This document shows positions 54,916-64,000 of a DNA stretch of 64,000 nt, in pieces (position 1 is the first letter of the stretch; each line of letters starts with the position of its first letter). Under the pieces are notes generated by a model, which did not search any database, was not told the origin of the DNA, and saw nothing but the letters and a program-made list of their open reading frames with translations. The position numbers and the translations under genes are program-made. The stretch comes from Paenibacillus aquistagni (GTDB taxonomy: Bacteria; Bacillota; Bacilli; Paenibacillales; Paenibacillaceae): NCBI RefSeq assembly GCF_900177815.1, contig NZ_FXAZ01000002.1:372001-436000 (forward strand), written 5' to 3'.

Positions 54916-55097
54916 TACGATCGACTCCTTTCAAATTGAGGAAGGGTTCATAAGTGACAATGTGATTATTATCATATCACACCCCATCCACAAAATACCA
55001 AGAAGTCTCATAAAATTTTGAAAAAATACACAATTGAAAACAGGAATGTTTGAAGAGATTTGCTTACTTTCACGAACAAAATAGAGAAGGAGCAATG

Positions 55098-55589
55098 CTA
55101 ATCATGATCGTGATAGCGGCCGCTGGCTACATCTAGCGCATGAGGGAGCTGATCAATAACAGCCATAATGTTCTCATGAACGCCCTTCGGGCTTCCTGGC
55201 AGATTGATGATCAGCGTGCGATTGCGAATGCCGCACACCCCTCTTGAGAGCATTGCGCGCCTTGTCTTCTGCATGGCTGTATAACGCATCGCCTCTGCAA
55301 TGCCAGGTACGACACGATCCACAACCTTAAGGGTCGCTTCTGGGGTTACGTCTCTTGGGGCTAGCCCCGTTCCGCCAGTCGTTAAGATTAGATCTGCCTT
55401 GAAGTAGTCAGCCATCTCAATCAGCGCTGCCGTAATCTCATTCATTTCATCCGGTACAATGCGATACTCGACAATCTCCCCATTGATCTCTTCTTCTACT
55501 AATTCACGCAGCACCTGTGCGCTTGTATCCTCTCGCTCTCCACGCGAGCCCTTGTCACTCGCTGTCAGTATCGCTACCTTCCACCTCAC
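55098..55589 (-). CDS. moaB: molybdopterin biosynthesis protein MoaB/MogA
   Basis: 163 aa. Adenylylates molybdopterin before molybdenum insertion. Motifs TASDKGSRGEREDTS (about 9-23), LILTTGGTGLAPRDVTPEA (about 67-85) and INLPGSPKGVHEN (about 128-140) are those of the MoaB/Mog family. It lies 66 nt after moaC on the same strand. Confidence 0.92.
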   Translation of the reverse strand: MRWKVAILTASDKGSRGEREDTSAQVLRELVEEEINGEIVEYRIVPDEMNEITAALIEMADYFKADLILTTGGTGLAPRDVTPEATLKVVDRVVPGIAEAMRYTAMQKTRRAMLSRGVCGIRNRTLIINLPGSPKGVHENIMAVIDQLPHALDVASGRYHDHD

Positions 55590-55655
55590 GATGATAATCC
55601 TCCTTTCAACTCCACAGGTTCTAATCTCTTATGCTCTATCAGATAAGAAGGCAGC

Positions 55656-56141
55656 TTATGCTTCGCTGCTTCTGTAATCACCGTTCTTGCCGCCTTCCTT
55701 GCTAATCAAATGCGTTGGGCCAATGGACATATCCTTCTGCATGGCCTTGCACATATCGTAGACCGTAAGCGCTGCTGCAGATACGGCTGTTAGGGCCTCC
55801 ATCTCGACGCCAGTCTTCCCACTCGTCTTTACTTCTGCTGTAATCTTCAAGGTATCATGTCCATTATCTTCAAAATGGATATTTACCCCGCTTAACTGCA
55901 AAGGATGGCACATCGGAATCCACTGCGAGGTATTCTTCGCTGCCATAATTCCAGCTACCTGCGCAACAGCGAGAACGTCGCCCTTGTCAACGGACCCTGC
56001 CTTGATGCGCATGAGTGTATCCGGATTCATCTTGACCGAAGATGCGGCAACAGCGATACGCTTCGTAATCTCTTTTTCCGAGATATCCACCATCCTCGCT
56101 CGTCCTTCTTCATTAAAATGTGTCAGCGGCTCCATCCTCAT
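55656..56141 (-). CDS. moaC: cyclic pyranopterin monophosphate synthase MoaC
   Basis: 161 aa. Makes cyclic pyranopterin monophosphate from the MoaA product. [14 protein letters not shown] at the start, [17 protein letters not shown] and the active-site segment [13 protein letters not shown] are diagnostic, as is [12 protein letters not shown] near the end. Between the folate gene (11 nt upstream) and moaB. Confidence 0.95.
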   Translation of the reverse strand: MRMEPLTHFNEEGRARMVDISEKEITKRIAVAASSVKMNPDTLMRIKAGSVDKGDVLAVAQVAGIMAAKNTSQWIPMCHPLQLSGVNIHFEDNGHDTLKITAEVKTSGKTGVEMEALTAVSAAALTVYDMCKAMQKDMSIGPTHLISKEGGKNGDYRSSEA

Positions 56142-56152
56142 CCTCCTACATC

Positions 56153-56854
56153 CTAAAAACCGGCTTTCTTGATCGGTATCACTTGAGACGGCGTTACCAA
56201 TATATCAATCATTGCGTCATGAGGTTCCACAGGCACCCTCACAACCAATTGTTCATTATAGATAATGCTCAGGAGACGGGGCTTGTCTATAGGTTTAGCG
56301 CTCTCCCACAGCGACAAAAATCGATCATAATATCCTGCGCCCATGCCGAGCCTTCCACCTGTACGATCGAAGCCGAGTCCGGGAACAAGCACTATATTCG
56401 TATTATTCATGATGTGATGAATAGGAACAGCCTCTGCCTCATCCGCAGGCTCGCGAATACCAAAGACGCCTGACTTAAAAGGGGTGCTCATGTTCCATCC
56501 CACCCATTCTAATGTATGAGTGTCTTGGAGCGTGCGCGGAATGTACAGCTGATCTCCCGAAGACAAGCATGCTTCCATTAATGGAATGATGTCCAATTCG
56601 GGTCCAAACGGCATATAGGCACACACCGTAAGCGGCCGTCCTTGCTCGTGACGAAGCTCCTCCAGCAGCTGTGCGGCACGTCTGCAAGCCTGCTTAGCAT
56701 CCTGCTTGCGCTGATCAGCATCGATATGATTCCGCTTCCGCTTAAGTGCAGTGCGAAGCTCATGTTTCGCAAGCTTCACCGATGGTTGATGCGTAAGTTG
56801 ATCTTCATTCATTCCCACCGCCACCTTGCTTTTGACATTCATCACTTTTTTCAT
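56153..56854 (-). CDS. 5-formyltetrahydrofolate cyclo-ligase
   Basis: Up to 233 aa. Converts 5-formyl-THF to 5,10-methenyl-THF with ATP. The family pattern is present: [16 protein letters not shown] at the start, then [32 protein letters not shown], and the active-site [20 protein letters not shown] (about 167-186). The ATG at 56854 has only a weak site; an internal ATG at 56812 follows AAGGTGGCGGTGGGA and may be the true start, removing 14 residues. Confidence 0.9.
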   Translation of the reverse strand: MKKVMNVKSKVAVGMNEDQLTHQPSVKLAKHELRTALKRKRNHIDADQRKQDAKQACRRAAQLLEELRHEQGRPLTVCAYMPFGPELDIIPLMEACLSSGDQLYIPRTLQDTHTLEWVGWNMSTPFKSGVFGIREPADEAEAVPIHHIMNNTNIVLVPGLGFDRTGGRLGMGAGYYDRFLSLWESAKPIDKPRLLSIIYNEQLVVRVPVEPHDAMIDILVTPSQVIPIKKAGF

Positions 56855-56998
56855 AACTTTTCATGATTTTCAACTTAAGTGTACCACCGTTACCTGTTTC
56901 CTGCCACTGTTAGCGTCATTTTATGAACCCCAGCATCGCGTTCACGCTTGTTTTCATGTAAACTAGGGGTAGTTTGACCAAAAATGGAGGAGATATCT

Positions 56999-58978
56999 TT
57001 GCTGCTTCAAGTCAATAATGTATCCAAACATTACGGGATTACCCCTGTATTGACAAATATATCGTTTCATATGAATGAACGTGAGCGTATCGGCCTTGTC
57101 GGTGTTAACGGAGCTGGCAAATCCACGCTGCTCAAAATCATTTCCGGCGAGCTGACCGCCGACTCCGGAATGATATACAAATCCAAGGAGACGACCATTG
57201 GCTATCTAGCTCAGAATTCCGGTCTGCAATCTGAGCGATCGATATGGGCTGAGCTGATGCTTGTCTTCTCCCATCTTGTTGAAGTAGAGCAGGAGCTGCG
57301 CGAACTAGAACAGCAGATCGCTGACCCGAAGGCTGCCGAAGACAGTGCTCGATATGAGGAGATCCTGGCGAGATACGCTTCGCGGTCAGAATGGTTCCGT
57401 GAGCAGGGCGGATATGCCATGGAGGCGAAGGTCCGCGGCATTCTAAGCGGAATGGGCTTCGGCGATATGAATCCGGACACTCCGGTCAATACGCTGAGCG
57501 GAGGACAGAAGACTCGGTTGGCGCTTGCCCGCATGCTTCTTCAGGAGCCTGATCTACTCCTGCTCGATGAGCCTACGAACCATCTGGACATCGAGACGCT
57601 GACCTGGCTTGAGCAGTATTTGCGTGCTTACCCTGGCGGCGTGCTGGTTGTATCCCATGACCGCTATTTCCTTGACGCAATGGTGACATCCATCGTTGAG
57701 ATTGAACGACATCAGGCGAAGCGCTATACCGGCAATTATACGAAGTATATGGAACTTAAGGCGCTGGAGTATGAGCAGCAGCTGAAGCTCTATGAGAAGC
57801 AGCAGGAGGACATTGCGAAGATGGAGGACTTTATTCAGCGCAATATCGTCCGTGCTTCGACAACCAAGCGTGCGCAGAGCAGACGCAAGGCGCTTGATAA
57901 GATGGAGCGTATCGACAGGCCGCTTGGTGAGCTCAAGAAAGCGCGCTTTGCCTTTGAGATCGCGAGACTGACGGGCAATGATGTCCTGCATGCCCGTGAG
58001 TTGTCTGTCGCTTACGAAGGCGACCCTCCGCTGTTCAAGCATGCGAATCTGGATTTGTACCGCGGCGAGATGGTCGCGCTAATCGGCCCTAACGGCATAG
58101 GCAAATCAACCTTGCTCAGAACGCTGATTCAAAAACACCCGCTTGCCGCCGGCTCCTTTGATTGGGGCACGCATGTGTCGATTGGCTACTATGATCAGGA
58201 GCAGACCAACTTGAATTCGAATCTGACGGTTCTAGAAGAGCTCTGGTCTACTTATCCGCACATGGATGAGGTCCGTATTCGAACTGTGCTTGGGAACTTC
58301 CTCTTCAGCGGAGACGATGTCCAGAAGAAGGTAAGCTCTCTTAGCGGCGGGGAAAAGGCGCGTGTCGCGCTTGCCAAGCTGATGCTTCAGCAGGCCAACG
58401 TCTTGATCCTGGACGAGCCTACGAACCATCTGGACCTGTTCAGCAAAGAGGTGCTGGAATCGGCGCTCATCGACTATGAGGGAACGGTCCTCTTTATCAG
58501 CCATGACCGTTACTTCTTGAACAAGATGGCTGAACGGGTTGTTGAGCTTAGTCCGACGGGAACAACCGCTTATCTCGGGAATTATGACGACTATGTGATC
58601 AAGAAGCAGGAGCTTCTAGAAGATGAGGAGCTTCGCAAACGTCAGATTACCGCTGCTGGAGGCCCCCAGTCCTTCTCCCGGCCAGGAACTGCTGATGAAC
58701 TGCCTGATGACAAATCCGTCTCAGGTGCAGCTCAGTTTGAGCTGGACAAGCAAGCAAAACGTGAGGAACGTGCTCGACAGCGCCGCCTAGAGCAGCTGGA
58801 GGAGCAAATTGCCGTACTGGAGGGAAGCGTCGAAGAGCAGGAAGCGCTGCTCGCAGACCCTGAGGTATATAATGATTATATGAAGCTGCAGGAGATTCAA
58901 CAGAAGATTGACCAGCAGCGCAAGGAGCTTGAGGGAGCCTATGCAGAGTGGGAAGCTTGCATGGATTCTTCATCATAA
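56999..58978 (+). CDS. ABC-F family ribosome-associated ATPase, YdiF-like
   Basis: 659 aa if started at the TTG at 56999, which lies 6 nt after GGAGGAG; the ATG at 56984 is inside that site's context. Two ABC ATPase domains in one chain: Walker A GVNGAGKST and GPNGIGKST, signatures LSGGQKTRLALARM and LSGGEKARVALAKL, each followed by LLLDEPTNHLD or LILDEPTNHLD. They are joined by the charged ABC-F linker and followed by a coiled-coil tail (about 600-659). ABC-F proteins act on the ribosomal E-site rather than as transporters. It resembles Bacillus YdiF, which occupies the same place next to gcp/tsaD. Confidence 0.92.
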   Translation: MLLQVNNVSKHYGITPVLTNISFHMNERERIGLVGVNGAGKSTLLKIISGELTADSGMIYKSKETTIGYLAQNSGLQSERSIWAELMLVFSHLVEVEQELRELEQQIADPKAAEDSARYEEILARYASRSEWFREQGGYAMEAKVRGILSGMGFGDMNPDTPVNTLSGGQKTRLALARMLLQEPDLLLLDEPTNHLDIETLTWLEQYLRAYPGGVLVVSHDRYFLDAMVTSIVEIERHQAKRYTGNYTKYMELKALEYEQQLKLYEKQQEDIAKMEDFIQRNIVRASTTKRAQSRRKALDKMERIDRPLGELKKARFAFEIARLTGNDVLHARELSVAYEGDPPLFKHANLDLYRGEMVALIGPNGIGKSTLLRTLIQKHPLAAGSFDWGTHVSIGYYDQEQTNLNSNLTVLEELWSTYPHMDEVRIRTVLGNFLFSGDDVQKKVSSLSGGEKARVALAKLMLQQANVLILDEPTNHLDLFSKEVLESALIDYEGTVLFISHDRYFLNKMAERVVELSPTGTTAYLGNYDDYVIKKQELLEDEELRKRQITAAGGPQSFSRPGTADELPDDKSVSGAAQFELDKQAKREERARQRRLEQLEEQIAVLEGSVEEQEALLADPEVYNDYMKLQEIQQKIDQQRKELEGAYAEWEACMDSSS

Positions 58979-59016
58979 GCGCCTTTATGCGTTAGCAAAT
59001 TCCTGAAGCGATAAGC

Positions 59017-59075
59017 AAGCCCTTGGCAGAAGTAGTGGAAGTTCAACTGAACCACGCCCTGCCGAGGGCTTTTAT
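59017..59075 (+). terminator. terminator of the ABC-F gene
   Basis: 13-bp stem with one mismatch (59017-59029 with 59059-59071), a long loop, then TTTTATTTTC. Confidence 0.75.
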
Positions 59076-59249
59076 TTTCAAATATCGAATGTATGAAGCA
59101 ATGGATTCTAAGGGTATAACTTGCTGATCGGGTCGCATTAGGGGCGTATCCGACCAAAACCTAGCAGCAGCTTCGCTTATGCCTTCCATCAAGCAACTCT
59201 AGAAGAACAACATGAATAATGTCGAAAAGAGTCGGATAACCCCGCGAAG

Positions 59250-59496
59250 TTATCCACAATTATTTTAACGAATTGAAAATAGAAAATGAATTTTTTTCAC
59301 GAAAAATCCGCTTCACAGAAGGACTTTTGCACAAAAACCAACATTATCCACTAAATTATGCACACTATCCACAGATCACTTGGTCAAAAATGAAAAGGCT
59401 ATCCCCTTTTTCAACAAAAACCAAAAGCATGCAGGTAAACCATGTAAGCGTTTAATCCACAGAAAGCTCCGGATATGTGGATAAGTTTTATCAACA
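59250..59496. promoter_or_regulatory. DnaA-box cluster
   Basis: Perfect TTATCCACA at 59250-59258 (plus) and 59476-59484 (minus). One-mismatch boxes at 59344-59352, 59356-59364, 59365-59373, 59453-59461 and 59488-59496. The region is AT-rich and lies between the ABC-F gene and tsaD, with no gene in it. I recall DnaA binding in the equivalent gcp-ydiF interval of B. subtilis, where such clusters titrate DnaA. Confidence 0.7.
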
Positions 59497-59616
59497 AGGA
59501 AACAACAATTCCTATGACCTTAGTCCTAGACCCTCTTTCTTGACTCCATCTACATTTGGTATGCTGGGATATAACATGGAACGCGGTGCAGATATGTCTG
59601 CTCTTTTTTCCATCAG

Positions 59617-59668
59617 CAAAAAAAGAACTGGCCTTATTCTCTCTTGAACAGTGAGAAATAAAGGCCAG
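59617..59668 (-). terminator. terminator of the tsaE-tsaB-rimI-tsaD operon
   Basis: Stem of about 14 bp (59628-59643 with 59653-59668), followed on the minus strand by a TTTTTTT run near 59617-59623. It lies about 95 nt past the tsaD stop. Confidence 0.85.
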
Positions 59669-59763
59669 CTCTGCTTAATGCGATCAAACGATAAATAAAA
59701 CCAAATTAAACCAAATTAAAATTAACATCCAAGCTTAGGGTAAAGAGCTTCAATCATGCGATG

Positions 59764-60849
59764 CTATTGCTTGTCTTCAAGCTCTTGTCCCATCCACTTC
59801 TCTAAAGAGAACGAGGGGTGCACATTGAAGTCTAGTGAATCAAAGGCTCCCTGCTTCCATTTCAAATGAGCGGCCGCACCAATCATCGCAGCATTGTCTG
59901 TGCAGTACTGGAATGGCGGGATCACAAGTTCCACGCCGTCCGCTTCGCTTCTCGCTGTAAGCGCGGCCCGCAGTCCCTTATTCGCTGCTACGCCTCCACA
60001 TAAGAGCAATTGCTTCGCGCCATATTCCTTCACAGCTCGCATGGACTTCTCCACAAGCACGTCAATGACAGACTCTTGGAAGCCGCGGGCCAGCTCGCCG
60101 TGATCTAGCGGCTCGCCTTTCATCTGACTCTGGTTGAGCGCATTCAGCACAGCTGACTTCAAGCCGCTGAAGCTAAAGTCATATGAATCTGGTGCGAGCC
60201 ACGATCGAGGCAATTCCACCGCCTTCTTCGCCTCCATAGCCAAGCGATCCACATGTGGCCCGCCAGGATAAGGGAGACCGATAGCGCGAGCGACCTTGTC
60301 GTATGCTTCTCCGACAGCATCGTCTCTTGTTCTGCCGATCAGACGGAAGCTGCCCTCTGATTCCATATAGACAATCTCGGTATGCCCGCCAGATACAACC
60401 AAGGCGATGCAGGGATAGTGAAGCTCGGATATCAGTCGATTCGCATAGATATGGCCAGCAATATGATGCGTGCCGATAATCGGTATTTGAAGCGCCAAGG
60501 AGAGCGACTTCGCTGCCATTACTCCGACGATCAATGCGCCTACTAGCCCGGGGCCTTGTGTAACCGCGATCGCATCGAGCTCCTCCAGCTTAATTCCCGC
60601 TTCTTCTACTGCCTGTTCAATCATGAGCGTAATGGAATCCACATGCTTTCTAGAAGCAATCTCCGGCACTACGCCGCCGAATCGGCGATGGATGTCGATC
60701 TGGCTCGACACCATATTGCTCAGCACCTGCTTGCCGTCACGTACAACAGCGACCGAGGTCTCGTCACAGCTTGTCTCGATCGCTAGGATGAGACTATGCT
60801 CTTGCTTCAATGTCGATGGGCTTTCTGATATGTGATTAATCGTTGTCAC
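59764..60849 (-). CDS. tsaD: tRNA t6A threonylcarbamoyl transferase TsaD
   Basis: 361 aa. Catalytic subunit that transfers threonylcarbamoyl to A37 of ANN-decoding tRNAs. ILAIETSCDETSVAVV at the start, GVVPEIASRKHV, the metal-binding HHIAGH (with IGT before it) and VSGGHTEIV, DNAAMIG near the end. GTG start at 60849 after AGGTGAG. Last gene of the tsaE-tsaB-rimI-tsaD operon. Confidence 0.96.
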   Translation of the reverse strand: MTTINHISESPSTLKQEHSLILAIETSCDETSVAVVRDGKQVLSNMVSSQIDIHRRFGGVVPEIASRKHVDSITLMIEQAVEEAGIKLEELDAIAVTQGPGLVGALIVGVMAAKSLSLALQIPIIGTHHIAGHIYANRLISELHYPCIALVVSGGHTEIVYMESEGSFRLIGRTRDDAVGEAYDKVARAIGLPYPGGPHVDRLAMEAKKAVELPRSWLAPDSYDFSFSGLKSAVLNALNQSQMKGEPLDHGELARGFQESVIDVLVEKSMRAVKEYGAKQLLLCGGVAANKGLRAALTARSEADGVELVIPPFQYCTDNAAMIGAAAHLKWKQGAFDSLDFNVHPSFSLEKWMGQELEDKQ

Positions 60850-60927
60850 GTCTCACTCACCTGCAATTTCTATTTCAGTACCAAGATCACGTTCTTGGCT
60901 TCATTCTAACCTTCATTCATGATGAGA

Positions 60928-61428
60928 TCAGGAAGAGGATTCGGCAGACCATTGATACAGATCTGACCACATGATGATGGCATCTTCTTGATTATCCGTG
61001 TAGTATCCTTTGCGAACACCGGCTGGTTCAAAGCCAAATTTGCGGTATAGACCTTGAGCGATATGGTTGGATTCGCGTACTTCCAGTGTCATCTTGCGCA
61101 TGCCCATGGCAAGCGCCTGCCTTACTAGCTCGCCTAGAAGCAGCTCTCCGAAGCCATGTCCTCGATCGTCTGGATAAATCGCAATATTGGTCACATGCGC
61201 TTCATCCACGATCATCCACATGCCCGCGTAACCCGCAATGCGCCCTTCTATCTCAAGCACAAGATAACAGGCAAACCGATTGTTATTCAGTTCATTCAAA
61301 AAAGCATCGCTCGTCCAAGGCACCGTAAAGGAGGTATGCTCCACCTCCATCACCTGCGGAATATCCTGCACACTCATCGGACGAATAAGTGCTTGGTTCG
61401 CTACAGCTTCCCGCTTCGCCTGTTCCAT
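60928..61428 (-). CDS. rimI: ribosomal-protein-alanine N-acetyltransferase RimI
   Basis: 166 aa GNAT acetyltransferase. Acetyl-CoA-binding segment IYPDDRGHGFGELLLGEL (about 79-96), followed by LEVRESNHIAQGLYRKFGF, the usual RimI motif B/C. Transfers acetyl to the N-terminus of ribosomal protein bS18. In the t6A operon between tsaB and tsaD, as in Bacillus. Confidence 0.92.
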   Translation of the reverse strand: MEQAKREAVANQALIRPMSVQDIPQVMEVEHTSFTVPWTSDAFLNELNNNRFACYLVLEIEGRIAGYAGMWMIVDEAHVTNIAIYPDDRGHGFGELLLGELVRQALAMGMRKMTLEVRESNHIAQGLYRKFGFEPAGVRKGYYTDNQEDAIIMWSDLYQWSAESSS

Positions 61429-61442
61429 CCAGGTGTCCCTCC

Positions 61443-62282
61443 TTAGGACGGCTCGGAAGCAGCCTGCTCCCTTGCCTTCAGCTTCGTCTCTGCTTCTGTA
61501 AGCTGGGCATAATTCGGCTCCAGCTGATGGGCAGGTGTTGTCTTCCCTTGACGGAGCAGCAGCTCACCTGCACGGCCGATCCAGCCTGCATGAATCTCAC
61601 ATGGCATCAGGTGCACACGGTCAGCATGTGCTGCTTGAATCGCTTCAATCGCCTCCTGCTGCGGGGATGTCTCTCCTGCAAAGAGGATATGGACATCAGA
61701 TTCCGCTTGCAGTTGGTCAGCAGCCTGCATCACGATCTTCTCAAAGAGAATAATCTCATCTTCACGCTGACGAATAAGTCCTTCTTCAAGTGCGGCAAGC
61801 TCATCTTGATGTCGAATCAACCGAAGCAGCTTCTCTCGCCCACCTGCAAATGATCCAGTATACACTTGCCCTCGTCTTGCATCCATCATCGGATACACGA
61901 TCAGCTTCGCATGCTCAGGCAAGTCTTGGATCACCGATTCAGCCTGAGCAGCCCCAGTCAATGCGAGTGCATACAAGCTCGACACTGCAGCCACAGGCTT
62001 GTCCAATGTCCAAGCCAAGGTCTTGGCCGCCGTAACGCCAACACGCACCCCTGTGTAGGAGCCTGGCCCAATTCCGACTGCAATGCCGTCAAGATCCTTC
62101 GAAGCGATGTTCTCCAGAGCAAGCAGCTCCTGCACGATCGGAATCAGCTTGAGTGCGTGATTGCGCTCTGCAGCCGAATGCGAGGCCTGTATCACTTGGC
62201 CTTTCTCTACTATCGCACAGGCAAGCGTCTTGGTTGAGGTATCCATCGCCAGAATCTTGCCTGTCTCCACTGTATGCTCCAT
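61443..62282 (-). CDS. tsaB: t6A biosynthesis protein TsaB
   Basis: 279 aa from the ATG at 62282, which overlaps the tsaE stop (TAATG); the frame extends to 62306 without support. ASKHA-fold partner of TsaD. ILAMDTSTKTLACAIV at the start, GIAVGIGPGSYTGVRVG (about 63-79) and TLAWTLDKPVAAVSSL. Longer than E. coli TsaB by a C-terminal stretch common in Bacilli. Confidence 0.94.
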   Translation of the reverse strand: MEHTVETGKILAMDTSTKTLACAIVEKGQVIQASHSAAERNHALKLIPIVQELLALENIASKDLDGIAVGIGPGSYTGVRVGVTAAKTLAWTLDKPVAAVSSLYALALTGAAQAESVIQDLPEHAKLIVYPMMDARRGQVYTGSFAGGREKLLRLIRHQDELAALEEGLIRQREDEIILFEKIVMQAADQLQAESDVHILFAGETSPQQEAIEAIQAAHADRVHLMPCEIHAGWIGRAGELLLRQGKTTPAHQLEPNYAQLTEAETKLKAREQAASEPS

Positions 62283-62767
62283 TATGCCATTCCACTCCGT
62301 TTCCACTCATTCACCCATGCTGCATAAGGCTCTCCATATGCCGTAATTCGGATAACACGCTCCGTCTCGCCTTCATACTGAAGAAACAAATGAAGGTATT
62401 GATCAGGCAGCAGCGGTGTGATGATGCTGGACCATTCCACCACCGATACCCCGTCCCCAAAGAAGTATTCATCTAGCCCCAGATCATCGGCCTCGTTCAT
62501 GCTAATGCGATAGACATCCATATGATAAAAAGGCAGCTTCTCGCCTTCATATTCCTTAATAATCGTAAATGTCGGGCTATTGACCACATCCGTCACCCCA
62601 AGCTCCTTGGCAAGAGCCTGAGAGAACCGTGTCTTGCCTGCTCCAAGATCTCCGTCAAGGGCAATAACCGTACCTGGAACGCAGCGCTTGGCAACAAAGG
62701 CAGCAATCTGTTCGGTATCCTGCTCACTCATGGAGCGAACCGCATGCTTTGCTGATAGCAAGTTCAT
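62282..62767 (-). CDS. tsaE: t6A biosynthesis ATPase TsaE
   Basis: 161 aa from the ATG at 62767 (AGGAGGAGG upstream). P-loop GDLGAGKTRF (about 38-47), then VNSPTFTIIKEYEG and HMDVYRI, the TsaE signature. It binds the TsaB-TsaD pair and drives the cycle with ATP. First gene of the operon. Confidence 0.95.
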   Translation of the reverse strand: MNLLSAKHAVRSMSEQDTEQIAAFVAKRCVPGTVIALDGDLGAGKTRFSQALAKELGVTDVVNSPTFTIIKEYEGEKLPFYHMDVYRISMNEADDLGLDEYFFGDGVSVVEWSSIITPLLPDQYLHLFLQYEGETERVIRITAYGEPYAAWVNEWKRSGMA

Positions 62768-62891
62768 TTCCTCCTCCTGAATTGTCTCTGTCCGCACGGC
62801 TTCTTCATACCGTCTAGTTAACAACCTATTATATCATACATCTTTCTCCCGTTATAGGAACCCCTATTCATGCGCTGCACAGAACAAACAG

Positions 62892-62924
62892 CAAAAAACC
62901 TGACGATATCGATCATCATCAGGT
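62892..62924 (-). terminator. terminator of the sugar ABC permease operon
   Basis: Imperfect stem around ACCTGA (62898-62903) and TCAGGT (62919-62924), followed on the minus strand by TTTTTTG. Confidence 0.7.
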
Positions 62925-62942
62925 CGCATTTGCCTGTAGCAG

Positions 62943-63821
62943 CTATTCTTTGATTGCACCAATCATAACACCCTTTACAAAGTACTTCTGCAAAAATGGA
63001 TACAGCACTAGAATGGGAACGGTTGCGACCACAATCGTGGCGTACTTGATCGTTTCACCGATCGGCATCGTATCGGCAGCATTCGTTCCGGTCATCATGC
63101 TGTCTGTGCTGTTCGTAATCAGAATCTCACGCAGTACTAGCTGCAGCGGATAGAGCTCCCGATCACGCAGGTAGATCAAAGCGTTAAACCATGAATTCCA
63201 ATGCCCGACCCCGTAGAAGAGAATCATAACCGCGATAACAGGTAGAGACAGCGGCAGAATAATACGGAATAGCACCGTAAAGTCGTTGGCGCCATCAAGC
63301 TTCGCAGACTCCTCCAAGCTGATCGGCACACCATGAAAAGCAGTCCGCATAATAATCAAGTTAAAGGCGCTAATGGCGCCTGGGATAATGAGTGCCCAGA
63401 GAGAATCAAGCATCCCAAGCTCGGATACCAGCAAATAGTTCGGAATCAAGCCCCCAGAGAAAAACATGGTGAACACGATAAAAAACATAATCGGGTTCTT
63501 CCACATCACATTCTGTCTGGACAACCCGTACGCGCCAAGGGCGGTCATGAATACATTAATCAAGGTTCCAACCGTTACAACAAACAACGTATTCATATAA
63601 CCTTGAAGAATCATGGGATTATCCAATACGCGGACGTACGCATCCAGATTGAAGCCTTCTGGCAGCCAGATCAAGCCGCGCTGCTTTACGATCCAAGATG
63701 GATCACTAAAAGATGCGATCAGAACATAATAAAACGGGTATAACGTAACGAGGCACAGCAAGATCATAAACAGAATATTAAAAACTTCGAAGACCCGCTC
63801 CCCAATGCTTAGTTTATTCAC
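62943..63821 (-). CDS. carbohydrate ABC transporter permease (LplC/YtcP type)
   Basis: 292 aa inner-membrane permease with six helices. The loop ESAKLDGANDFTVLFRIILPLSLP (about 173-196) is the EAA motif that docks the ATPase. SLEESAKLDGA and IGAIKE at the end are typical of the LplC/YtcP group that imports oligosaccharides in Paenibacillus. GTG start at 63821 with AAAGGAGGG upstream. Follows the partner permease (63862 onward) by 40 nt. Confidence 0.92.
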   Translation of the reverse strand: MNKLSIGERVFEVFNILFMILLCLVTLYPFYYVLIASFSDPSWIVKQRGLIWLPEGFNLDAYVRVLDNPMILQGYMNTLFVVTVGTLINVFMTALGAYGLSRQNVMWKNPIMFFIVFTMFFSGGLIPNYLLVSELGMLDSLWALIIPGAISAFNLIIMRTAFHGVPISLEESAKLDGANDFTVLFRIILPLSLPVIAVMILFYGVGHWNSWFNALIYLRDRELYPLQLVLREILITNSTDSMMTGTNAADTMPIGETIKYATIVVATVPILVLYPFLQKYFVKGVMIGAIKE

Positions 63822-63861
63822 GATTGGCTCCCTCCTTTAAGTATGCGCTTCCACATTGAAG

Positions 63862-64000
63862 CTACCATAGCTTCGTCTCACTCATTCTTCGGCTCACCCG
63901 ATTGGCGAGGATCAGAAGGGAGAAGTTGATTAAGGAATTAAACAAGCCAATCGCCGTACTATAGCTGTAGTTAGACTCCAATAGGCCTTTGCGGTAGACA
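63862..64000 (-). CDS. carbohydrate ABC transporter permease (LplB type), C-terminal end only
   Basis: The last 45 codons of a minus-strand gene whose start is outside the window: VYRKGLLESNYSYSTAIGLF, then NSLINFSLLILANRVSRRM to SETKLW and a TAG at 63862. This is the usual C-terminus of LplB/YteP permeases, which pair with the LplC-type permease that follows. Confidence 0.85.
   Translation of the reverse strand, partial: VYRKGLLESNYSYSTAIGLFNSLINFSLLILANRVSRRMSETKLW

Noticed and set aside
59438-59456. Possible cre site in the DnaA-box region
   Set aside because: The last two fixed positions of the consensus do not match, and no regulated gene starts nearby in the right place.

Overview
The window looks like a chromosome segment of a Paenibacillus-type Gram-positive spore former. 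Ribosome-binding sites are strong AGGAGG types, and there are a T-box leader before thrS, a CIRCE element before groES-groEL, a spore-coat-like protein, and a conserved block (moaC, tatA/tatC, groES-groEL, YdiF-type ABC-F, tsaD-rimI-tsaB-tsaE) arranged much as in Bacillus. No rRNA or tRNA genes were seen.

Region 0-6.2 kb is a type I-B-like CRISPR-Cas locus. It has the start of a Cas8/Cst1-like gene and cas6 on the minus strand, then a secreted trypsin-like protease and two small genes, then a 23-repeat array (4440-5915). Reading between the genes reveals what I think is the most interesting element: a degenerate mini-CRISPR (1509-1654) with its own promoter and terminator. Its 24-nt guide matches the promoter of a 35-aa holin-like toxin (4039-4146) at 18 of its first 19 positions. 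The single mismatch is at spacer position 6, and the protospacer is preceded by CCA. This is the architecture of a CreTA system (CRISPR-repressed toxin with a crRNA-like antitoxin), here with a hydrophobic peptide toxin placed 2.3 kb from its guide.

Region 6.3-37.8 kb is mostly metabolic and accessory: an LCP cell-wall ligase, a Fur-boxed YclNOPQ-type siderophore ABC transporter, two TetR regulators (one with a membrane protein, one with a Ca-type P-type ATPase), three modular AA10 lytic polysaccharide monooxygenases, an alpha-L-fucosidase, a sugar-binding lipoprotein, a MacB/FtsX-type ABC exporter, and several small proteins of unknown function.

Region 38.0-43.0 kb is a compact six-gene operon of largely undescribed function: a Ycf46-like AAA+ ATPase, a DUF2997 protein, a Ycf35/DUF1257-like protein, a PH/GYF/helix-hairpin-helix protein, a membrane/helix-hairpin-helix protein and a radical-SAM enzyme. 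Three of the six proteins end in the same C-terminal motif, R-x-[V/I]-D-[F/Y], which suggests a shared tag or modification site.

Region 43.3-64 kb holds an MFS transporter, T-box-thrS, two secreted or lipoprotein genes of unknown role, IS3-family debris, groESL, tatAC, molybdopterin and folate genes, ABC-F, a DnaA-box cluster, the t6A modification operon and the edge of a carbohydrate ABC transporter.
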